A stretch of 64,000 nt of DNA from Lytechinus variegatus (Eukaryota; Echinodermata; Echinoidea; Temnopleuroida; Toxopneustidae): NCBI RefSeq assembly GCF_018143015.1, contig NC_054740.1, positions 50,092,240-50,156,239 on the forward strand, in the 5' to 3' direction. The notes beneath the pieces were generated by a model, which saw only the letters and a list, made by a program, of their open reading frames with translations, was not told where the DNA came from and did no database searches. The translations under genes and the position numbers were made by a program. Positions 55,441 to 64,000 of this stretch are shown here, one piece after another; the stretch's first letter is position 1, and each line of letters starts with the position of its first letter.

Positions 55441-56048
55441 TCTGCCTCAGCTCACGAAGCGCAGCTGAGCTGCTGTGTACATGAGCGGTGTCTGACCACA
55501 CAGCCAGGCGGCCCGCGACCCGGCCCTGCCCGGCTTCACCCGAGGTAGCGGCGCCCACATCCCGTACAAACAGAATGTGCTGTATCGAAAAATGAAACTA
55601 AAGTAAATTCTAATGTTGGGTCCCACGAAAAAATGCGCCAGATGAATCTTAAGTGCAATGAAAACAAAACTAAAATAATTACGAAATGCTGACAAACCGG
55701 ACTTTTTACATTTTGGACCTTATAAAGTTCCATAATTAGGTCCAGATTTGCGAGTTAACATTGGATGATGCAAACGCAAACAACATCACAAAATGGAAAA
55801 AAACAGAAAACGTATAATCCCATTGCCATACTTACGACTTTAAACATGGAAAAAAATGTTTCCTCCACGGAATTCTTGCGAAATAAATAAACTGTTGGGG
55901 ACAGACAGAGAGAGTTGGTCGTGTCAGCGCCAGATGCCACAACATTCGCCAAAGATTTTTTCATCGCCCCTGTAGAGATTGCAGCACAACAACGTTAAAT
56001 GCATATGCGCACTTGGGCCGCGAGGGGGCGCTAAGCTTATTTTCACTC

Positions 56049-56061
56049 TGAAACAGCCGTG
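56049..56061 (-). repeat. 3' terminal inverted repeat of the DNA transposon
   Basis: TGAAACAGCCGTG, directly followed by CTAT, after which the retrotransposon coding frame resumes. Confidence 0.85.
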
Positions 56062-58634
56062 CTATGGGTATGCCGGGATCAGAGACAGCATTGGAGGAGT
56101 TGATGTGTCGAGTGCTTGGAGATCTATTGTTTGAAGGTGTTGTTGTCAAGCTTGCAGACGACTTGTACTGTGGTGCTGACACCTGGCAGGCCCTTTTGCA
56201 TAACTGGTCCAGGGTGTTACATGCACTAGCCTCCAATGGTCTTCACCTGTCTCCATCTAAGACTACCGTCTGTCCAAAAACAACCACTATTTTAGGATGG
56301 GTTTGGTCTGAAGGGAGCCTCAAAGCAAGTCCTCACAGAATAACAACTTTGTCAACGTGCTCACGCCCTTCAACCGTGAAGGGAATGCGGTCTTTCATTG
56401 GAGCCTATAAGATGCTTGCTCGCGTTCTCCCAAATTGCGCATCCTATCTGGGCCCCCTGGATGATTCGATTGCAGGTATGAAATCTCAAGACCGCATCTG
56501 CTGGACGGATGAGCTTCATGATGCCTTCAACAAAGCCCAGTCCGGCATCAAGTCTACTCGTACGGTTACTCTTCCCCGGCCTTCTGATCAGCTATGGGTT
56601 GTCACTGATGGATCCGTGAAGAACCATGGTCTTGGCGCAACCATGTACGTCACGAGAGACAGGACGCCTTTCGTCGCAGGTTTTTTCAGCGCGAAGCTCC
56701 GTGGTCGTCAAATCACATGGCTACCTTGTGAAGTAGAAGCACTATCCATCGCTGCTGCCACCAAGCATTTCAGCCCATACATCATCCAGTCTCACCACCC
56801 TGTCTGCATTCTTACTGACAGCAAACCTTGTGTTCAGGCTTATGAGAAATTGTGTCGTGGTAAGTTTTCTGCCAGTCCTCGGGTTTCTACCTTTTTGGCC
56901 ACCATTAGCAGATACCAGGTTTCCTTACGTCACCTGGCGGGCTCCGCCAATGTCCCAGCTGACTTTGCGAGTAGGAATGCTCCTCCATGCCATGATGTTC
57001 GATGCCAGATCTGTACTTTCATTTCACGGATGGAAGACTCTGTTGTCCATCTTACTTCTGTTGCTGACATCCTCTCAGGAAAGATACGCCTCCCTTTCAC
57101 ATCTCGTCACGCGTGGAGTAGGATTCAGTCTGATTGTCCAGCCCTCCGCCGTGCCCATGCCCACCTTACTCAGGGTACTCGCCCGTCGAAGAAGTTGACA
57201 GGTATCCGTGATGTGAAGCGATATCTCCAGGTTGCCACCATCGCTCGTGATGGATTACTGGTCGTCCGCCGGGATCATGCATTCTTGCCACAGCAGGAGT
57301 GTATCGTCATTCCTCGCAATGTACTCCAGGGGATTCTTACTGCCCTGCATCTTCAACTTGGTCACCCCACATCACACCAACTCAAGCAGGTTGTCACACG
57401 GTTTTTCTATGCCCTGGATCTTGATGTAGCAATTCAACAGGTGACTGTCGGATGTCATAGCTGTCTCTCCCTCCAGAATGTTCCTCGTGTAGCTACTCCC
57501 CAGTCTACAGGTGACCCTCCATGTGTCATTGGGGTGTCTTTTGCTGCGGATGTCATCAAGCGTTCTCGCCAACTCATTTCCATCCTCAGGGAGAGTGTCA
57601 CTTCTTACACTGTAAGCGCTTTGATCCCTGATGAACGCAAGGAGACTCTTCGCGCAGCCCTCCTTCAGCTATGCACACCTCTCAGGCCACTTGATGGCCC
57701 TCCATCTATCGTCCGCACCGACCCTGCACCTGGATTTTCTGCTCTACAACACGATGAGTCTTTGCGCAGTCAGGGCATCACTTTGGAGGTTGGCCGTGCC
57801 AAGAACATCAACAAGAATCCTGTCGCTGAGAAGGCTGTCCGTGAGCTTGAAGATGAGCTGCTTCGTGATGATCCCCGTGGTGGTCCTGTTACTCCACTTG
57901 CACTTGCTCTGGCCACCGCTCGTCTTAACAGCCGTATCCGTGGCGTTGGTCTTTCTGCTCGTGAGCTTTGGACCCAGCGTGACCAATTCACCAGTGAACA
58001 GATTCCGTTGCATGACATGGACGTTATTACCAATCAACATGAGAAACGGCTCTCCAACCATGGGCCCAGTATGGCATCGAAGGCACCCAAACGCCTATCT
58101 TCGATGGGTGAGTCTCTTGTTCATGTTGGTGACCTTGTCTACCTGCGCTCGGACCGAACTAAGACCCAGGCCAGACCTCGCTACCTTGTCTGCAGTGTCG
58201 ACAACGATTGGTGCAACATCCGCAAGTTTGTTGGGAGCCAACTCCGTTCTACGTCATACCGTGTCCGGCGCTCGGATTGCTTGAAGGTCCCCCCAGGGAT
58301 TCCTACCTCCCATCCTACTCGACCGAGGGTTTCTGATGACGATGACGACAACCACCGTGATGAGGAGTTCCCCAGTACCAGCTCGGCGGATGACTCACAA
58401 TGCTTGCCTAATGCCTCTGACGTTACTGATGTGCCGGATGTCCCTTGCCCCCCTCCTGACCCCCCTGATATTCCCCACGAACTTTCTCACCCTGATGTTA
58501 GTCCTCCCCTTTCACTTTCTGGTCAGTCAGATCCCTCAGGGCCTCTTGACATCAATACCCCCGATAATGGCCGGCGGTATCCCTTACGCCGTCGTGTCCC
58601 CCCTTCGTATTTTAGCGACTACGTTTGTGATTGA
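56062..58634 (+). pseudogene. Retrotransposon RT-RNaseH-integrase, 3' part of a split polyprotein
   Basis: The frame resumes immediately after the DNA transposon. Counting from the Met at 56064, the RT catalytic motif is L-A-D-D-L-Y at 30-35, where most elements have Y-x-D-D. RNase H follows with D182 (TDGS), E223 and D252. The integrase zinc finger H-x4-H...C-x2-C lies at about 429-467. The integrase core has D496, D553 and E589, the last two separated by 35 residues as expected. A small C-terminal beta-barrel-like region lies near 686-742, followed by an acidic, proline-rich tail ending at TGA 58634. The frame is open throughout, so the insertion is the only visible lesion. Confidence 0.86.
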
Positions 58635-59191
58635 CTTTGGCCTGCTTTTATGTCCCTTCCCCCCTCCCCATTGCCTGTGCCTTGTCCAGCTTGCCCTTTA
58701 CTGATGGACTTTTGCTGATGGACTCTATTTTTTGGTATATATCTTTTGTTTTTTTTTATGCATTTTTGCAGCTTTAACTTTTTGGGTGTACTTATGCATG
58801 CTAATGGGTTTTTTAATGCGTCTAGCTTTTTTTCAGCTACCAAACAAACGAAAACAGCAAGCCAGCTCTATTTAAAGATTTTGATTCTAATTTGATAGTT
58901 TAGTGCTGTCAGGATCCTCACCTTACCAAACGAATACCTTTTCTCACTCCAGCTAATTCGCCTACTACCAGTTGCTGCTTATTTTTGTGCTTGTGATAAG
59001 TTATGCTGCGCATTTAGTTTTTTTGGTTATTATTTTCGGTTTTGTGTGATGTCTCATCTGTGGTAATGTCTTTGCGTATGTTTGCGTATTTTTTTTGCAG
59101 TTATTTGCGAGTTTACACTTTTATATTTTGACAATACTTTTACAAAGCTTTTTGCCTTGGATCATTGCAAAATTCTTTTCGTTTACATATT
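58635..59191 (+). other. Retrotransposon 3' untranslated region
   Basis: About 560 T-rich bases between the integrase stop and the polypurine tract. No open frame, envelope-like gene or other motif was recognised here. Confidence 0.5.
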
Positions 59192-59206
59192 AAAGGAAAA
59201 AGTGGT
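59192..59206 (+). promoter_or_regulatory. Candidate polypurine tract
   Basis: The purine run AAAGGAAAAAGTGG ends two to three bases before the 3' LTR, the position where plus-strand priming occurs in LTR elements. Confidence 0.6.
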
Positions 59207-59208
59207 TA

Positions 59209-59349
59209 CGCCATTTGATGTTATAGTGTTATAGCGCCATCTGCGTCTGTCATGCGACAACTCGTCTGTCCTACACTTCGGTTAATTACGGTTAATAAAA
59301 GTATTGATCTACAACTACAAAGTTGCAACTGTGTCTTAATTTATTGTCG
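59209..59349 (+). repeat. 3' LTR (141 bp)
   Basis: Perfect copy of 42742-42882. The next bases, GAGTATAAGTG, continue the host sequence seen uninterrupted in the left arm near 9170, with one SNP. Confidence 0.85.
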
Positions 59350-60030
59350 GAGTATAAGTGTACCAGATTTATGTCATATTTTGTACATGTGTTAGAAATA
59401 TTTCTTATTAGGTGAAGCATTTTCATACAAGTGTCATGAACAGCCAATAGTGCTCTAGAATTGATGAATGTAGAATTACAGCTGTACAGGAAGCCTTTTA
59501 TTATTAAGAATGTGTTGCTTTATGCACTCATCTGTTATTGAAATTCTTTGAATTACTATATAGAAATTTTACAGTTAGTCCTAGTAACGGTATCTATTTG
59601 ATGGTTAGTTTCAGTAATTCAGGGAGAACCACCTAAGCTAGAATAGACTACAGAAGTTAGTATATATAGGCAGTCTAAGTTAAAACTGAGGGACTACGTC
59701 GGTGAAGAGATAACGACCCCAGCTGCCGCCGGTTCTCCACTGACATGATTGGTCAAAATTCATGTCGTCATTGGGGGCTCGATCTCGTCCACTAATTCGT
59801 TGAAGCCACATCTCTCTGATCTGGAGGCTACTCAGCAAGGGGTAACTGTCTGCGGAGGCCGAGTGGAAGAGACATCGCAAGCTGCGGAGGCCAGGAACTG
59901 GACCGACCACCAGGGCCGAGTGGGGCATGTCAAGCCAGAAGAGATGATGGGGGCTCTAGTCAACTGTTATTATTCAGTTAAGATGTATTTTGTTATATAT
60001 TTGTATATTTTTCATGTACAATAAGTGTAA
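59350..60030 (+). mobile_element. Possible LTR-type promoter and leader remnant (right copy)
   Basis: Mirror of 8489-9169. The TATA-like box is at 59661-59670 and the GGGGGCTCG primer-like site is near 59770. It lies directly beside the inserted retrotransposon but is host-arm sequence, because the left arm has it too. Confidence 0.25.
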
Positions 60031-60892
60031 ACCCAATCAAAAGAAAACAAAAGAATGGATGAAGAGATTTGATTAAATCTTCTAATAATTGTAATCCTCA
60101 GTTTTACGTATTCCTTATTTGCTGTCAAGCAGCAGTAGGTAAATAATTTAAAAAAGTCACTTCACACGTGACAGTGCGATTATGTCGTGGCTTTATTAAA
60201 CAGAGATGAATGCTTTTCGGATTCTGGTGTCACAATGACATAACTATAAAACATGAACATGCATAATACCTCTAATTAGAGAGTTACATACAAGTATGTC
60301 TGGAACTAACCGATATCCTTGTTTTAGCTCCCCGAAGGGGGGGGGGTTAAACCCCCGGTTAGAAGGCCCCTCTCCCAAAAAATCAACGTTAAATTTCGCG
60401 GCTGCTTCCCACTGGTTCTATGCTAGCCGGACAGGAATACCAGCACAGCTACCTAAGAATAGAAGCAATCTTATTGGAAAGAGTAAATTGAGAGGAACCA
60501 TTAAAAAACGTTTCATCAAAATCGGTTATGGAATAAGCAAGTTATGGACGATTAAAAAGTCTTGTTGTACTTTCTATGTGGATCCTCAAATTGGCAAACG
60601 TGCTTCAAAATGGCTGATTTTGTGGACAACTCTCCATTTGTTCTGTACACAAATTTTTAGATTTTCCTCATCTTTCAAATTGCATCTTGCCTCCTTCTGA
60701 GCACAACATATCTCATGAGAAAATATAATCCACACCATATATGTCAAGGTCTGGAGGTGATAATGTGAAATATGTAAAATAAAGGGGAAAATCTGAAAAT
60801 ATGTGTACAAAACAAATGCGATTCATCTCCCCTCAATCAGTCGCAAGCCAGTCGCCGACCAGTCGGGTCGTAAGTGTGCGGTGGCCTTTACA

Positions 60893-61189
60893 AGCCTTCT
60901 GACTATTTTCGTGATGAGAATGTGGAATTAGTTCCAATAAAATGGAATCAAAGTCATGATATTTGGCTTGTGACTTTTGAAAAGTGACATTTTTGCCTTC
61001 TGACGGTGCTCACTGAAGCATGACGTAAAACACGTCCATAACATTTACTCAGAGGGTAGCTTAAGAAGTTACCTACACGCTCATGTAAAAATATATTAAA
61101 AACTCGCATTGGTTCGGAAATTATTGATGTTTGTTAGAAGGGGGACTTACTTTTGTTGTTGTGTACATAACAAAAAGTAAGTCCCCCTA
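60893..61189 (+). repeat. Partial copy of the ~1.5 kb repeat (right)
   Basis: Mirror of 7327-7640, with the back-to-back 'gggggacttac' palindrome at 61139-61188. Confidence 0.7.
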
Positions 61190-61934
61190 AATCAAATTGC
61201 TGTAACTTTTGAACGGAATAATTTTGAAATATGATATTTTCTACACTCATTAAGCAACTCCTGGAGAAAAATACGATTGATCGATTGAGTCATGCATGAG
61301 TAATAGACCAGTTCGTGGTTACTTCATGGGCAATTTAGGTCAAATGACCTTTCATTTCTTTCATTATGATAGGCAGATTTCAAAGCAAGATATTACGTAA
61401 GCTTGCCTTACATAGCAGGATGAAGAAATTGAATAGATCAGGTGACTAGAATAGCACTTCAATGAACACTTAATGAAGGTATCTGTTGCATTCCTACTTT
61501 GAATGCACATCTTAGCATGTTGCACAATGTACTTTACAAACTGAAATACCAGTCGTTCGTGGAAGCATTGTTGTTTTTTGTGGATGTAAATGAAAACGAC
61601 AATTAGAAAGAATACATGAATAATCAAGACATCAAAGTTGGTGCCTATCTCATTAGATTTAAAGCACCATGTTACTTTAGTACAAATGACCTTCTTCTGA
61701 TCATGCGTAGAATCTTTTGATCATGCGCAGAAAGGAACTACGAACTGGCTTATCAAAGATTGAATTAAAAATGACAATGTTTGAAAGTCACAAGAGTGGT
61801 TTTTCAGATTGTGTAAATACAAAGTGGGACAAAAGTTGTTTTTTAGGGAAACTTTATGGTGTTAGAGCTGTTTTACCATCCATCATTTAGCCACCTCACA
61901 CAAAATTTTTAAATCGTTTGTTTATGGTTGAGTG

Positions 61935-63490
61935 AACAATGTTTTATGACTTATCATGATAGGGGTTTATGGCAGTATCCCCTACAACTTGTTAAAAGCA
62001 TGTTAAAATAGGAAAATGTTGGTGTCACTCACTCCCAATAACTCGGTCCCTCCCCATTTTTAAATTCTGGATCCACCACTGATTTGTCCATAAATTCAAC
62101 TGCTCCTGAGAAATTAAAAGGAAAAAATATATTTATGCAGTATAAAGAGTATTAATTCCCAAGTTTTTGAATGTGCTAGCTCAACCATGAAAATGTAAAA
62201 TGTTCGGAAAATGTGTGGTGATAAAACTGATGGATAATAAAAACAAAAGCAATTAAGTCACATTTGAAACCGGATTTGCCCCCATTATTCACTATATATC
62301 ACCTCAAAATGAGTCTGTGATGTTGAAAATGTCCCTTTTCCCACTTTGATGGATGCTCACTCATCCATAAATAAATATATCGATTTAATTTTGGCACATA
62401 ATTTTGCCCGTAAGTTCATAAACATAACTGCCAAATGACATTGCTAAAGACAGCCTTGAACAAAAGTTCCACCATAATAAATAAGGGGTCACTTATCCTT
62501 AAACATTGCACACATGGTGTACACAATGTCTATGTGAGGGGAAGTCAACATTTTAACAAAAAGGAAATGAGGGTTTGTTTCATGGACGGTTTTTGTTACT
62601 TCTGCCTACATTTTTTTCCATAAAACTTCGCACATGGCTTCAGAGTAAGACTATCCAAAAGGCGCGTACATCCAGATAATCATTCGAAACGGCACAGAGT
62701 GGGACCAAGGCCTTAAACTTTCTTCGCATTTGCATAATTTTCGAATATTGTGTGCTCACTGAAGCATATCGGGATTTTTTACCAAAATCAAATTAAATGA
62801 ACTATGAAAGGAGGTTTGTGACAGATATCCATAGTTAGCAACTGCATTTTTTCCAATATCGTAAAAAATAGTTAATCACATTCCACATGTTCATTCAAGC
62901 GTGAATGTTTAATTAAACGCATTTGAATCATTGAAGCATGTTAATTGGTCATGAATATAACGAAAAAATACCAAAATGAAACAATACTTGCCTATATTTG
63001 AAATTCGTATTTTTGCTTTCATTAAATGACCGTTGATCCGTGAAACGATGAATATTGTTGAAGATACTCTTCCCAAAAATAACTGCCATCATATTCGATC
63101 ATTTTTATCGATAGAAATGTGTAAAAAATCAAATTATAGTAAATTTAAACTTGTATTTAGTTAACTGTAAAATTTTGCCAAAAAACTTGTATCGTCTTTT
63201 AGAAAGTAACTTTTACTAGTCTTCTGACTATTTTTCATGATGAGAATGTGGAATTCGTTTCAATAAAGTAGAAGAAAAATCATGATATTTGGCGTGTGAC
63301 TTTTGAAAAGTGACAATTTTGTCTTCTGGCGGTGCTCACTGAAGCATGACATAAAATACGTCCATAACATTAATACAGATGGTAGCTTATAAATTCTTCT
63401 ACACGCTAATGTAAATATATGTTATAAACTCAATTTGGTTCGGAAATTATGGATGTTTGTTTAAGGTGGACTTATATTTTTGTTGTGTAA
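61935..63490 (+). repeat. ~1.5 kb dispersed repeat, right-arm copy
   Basis: Mirror of copy B (5018-6580). Its own inverted partner (copy A) would lie beyond the window end. Confidence 0.75.
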
Positions 63491-64000
63491 AGTACATGCC
63501 CTCGAACCCTGGCAAACACATTTCGATTGCAAGTGAGATCAAAACATGAAAATTAACTTGATTTATTTTATTCGGATGGAATATCATTAAAATTTATATC
63601 GCTGTTCCCTCCAAGATTTTCTGCTCCAATGAAGATCACTCAGAAATCATGATTCCGAACATTAATTCTATAAACAGATGATTAATCTAGCTATTTCGTT
63701 TCAAAAACTTGAAATTCGCAGAGTCCAAAAAAAAGCACCTCGCACATAACTCGTGGGGAATTGTGGGAAGGAAAAACGTGTTTAATGCATAAGTATATGA
63801 ATAACACATTAGTACTTTAGCCAATCACAGAAGTGCCGGTAGTTTGCGTAATTTGACGTCATTGTCAAGAATAAAATATTGACCTTCCAAAATCAACCTT
63901 TCCGCCAGCAGCCATGTTGGCTATGTCTAAAAAAAACCCTAGAGTTCCCTCTCTAGCTCCCTTCGGGAGCTTACGTGTACGTAAGACCGTATCTCTGTGC

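Larger units (their letters stand above)
45421..56061. mobile_element. 10.6 kb DNA transposon nested in the retrotransposon RT
   Basis: Perfect 13 bp terminal inverted repeats (CACGGCTGTTTCA at 45421-45433 and its complement at 56049-56061) are flanked by a 4 bp direct duplication, CTAT (45417-45420 and 56062-56065). The terminal similarity continues weakly inward, with AAAATAAGC shared near both ends. CAC...GTG ends with 4 bp duplications recall the Chapaev branch of the CMC superfamily, as I remember it; Transib would be expected to give 5 bp. No intact transposase was found. The interior is a mosaic of older repeats: a LINE fragment, a hAT-like MITE, a spliced pseudogene fragment and palindromes. 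It looks like a large non-autonomous, cargo-carrying element mobilised recently. Confidence 0.8.
42742..59349 (+). mobile_element. Ty3/gypsy-like LTR retrotransposon, interrupted by a DNA transposon
   Basis: Two identical 141 bp direct repeats bound the block. Between them lie a primer-binding region, a gag-pro-RT-RNaseH-integrase frame and a purine-rich tract before the 3' repeat. The order (integrase after RNase H) is that of Ty3/gypsy elements. The left arm has the uninterrupted site near 9170-9176. Comparing the two, only GAG is duplicated (42739-42741 and 59350-59352), shorter than the 4-6 bp usual for this group. Identical LTRs indicate recent insertion. Without the nested DNA transposon the element would be about 6.0 kb. 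It is absent from the other arm, so it postdates the split of the two arms or haplotypes. Confidence 0.88.

Noticed and set aside
56049..56061. RAG/Transib-type recombination signal as the identity of the CAC...GTG ends
   Set aside because: The ends begin CACGGCT rather than the CAC-(A/G)(A/G)TG heptamer type, and the target duplication is 4 bases rather than 5. A CMC/Chapaev-type element fits better, although this is not proven.
57631..58284. 217-codon frame overlapping the integrase region
   Set aside because: It is an alternative frame of the integrase coding sequence, which itself shows the zinc finger and D,D(35)E residues.

Overview
This is eukaryotic, AT-rich, intron-bearing and very repeat-rich DNA from an animal, most likely an echinoid (sea urchin). 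That call rests on a P450 gene split by five spliceosomal introns, on many foldback/MITE repeats of a type I associate with sea urchins (for example the element that starts and ends with a 'tcaagtccacccc' type terminus at 20232-20847), and on dense (TA)n/(CA)n microsatellites. The species call is inference; the repeat identities are from memory and were not searched.

The dominant structure is one giant inverted repeat. The axis is base 25940, with no spacer beyond that single base. The left arm runs from the axis to at least 4605 and the right arm from the axis to the window end at 64000 (base 4605 pairs with base 64000). The arms are nearly identical, with scattered SNPs, short indels and microsatellite length differences. 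The only large difference is a 16.6 kb block present in the right arm alone. The axis lies exactly at the centre of a 1.92 kb foldback element (24978-26901) with CAGTGCG.../...CGCACTG ends flanked by TA. The window may therefore be a true inverted duplication, or an assembly 'U-turn' at a self-complementary foldback that joined two haplotypes of the same locus head to head.

Each arm carries one complete six-exon cytochrome P450 gene (CYP2-like, 499 codons plus stop): minus strand at 12770-21372 and plus strand at 30499-39112. They diverge from the axis with 9.1 kb between the two start codons. All splice junctions are GT-AG and phases agree. The diagnostic P450 motifs are present, and the two predicted proteins look identical. 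No other intact host gene was recognised.

Right-arm insertion (42742-59349): a Ty3/gypsy-like LTR retrotransposon with identical 141 bp LTRs and a single gag-pro-RT-RNaseH-integrase reading frame. It is itself interrupted inside the reverse transcriptase by a 10,641 bp DNA transposon (45421-56061) with 13 bp terminal inverted repeats and a 4 bp CTAT target duplication. That element carries cargo: a LINE fragment, a spliced pseudogene fragment and several palindromes. The left arm shows the empty site near 9170-9176.

The remainder is dispersed repeats: a roughly 1.5 kb repeat in inverted copies at 1112-2675 and 5018-6580 (mirrored at 61935-63490), a roughly 1.9 kb foldback at 10681-12615 (mirrored at 39267-41219), short hAT-like MITEs, LINE 3' ends and microsatellites. 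Bases 1-4604 have no mirror inside the window because the right arm runs off its end.
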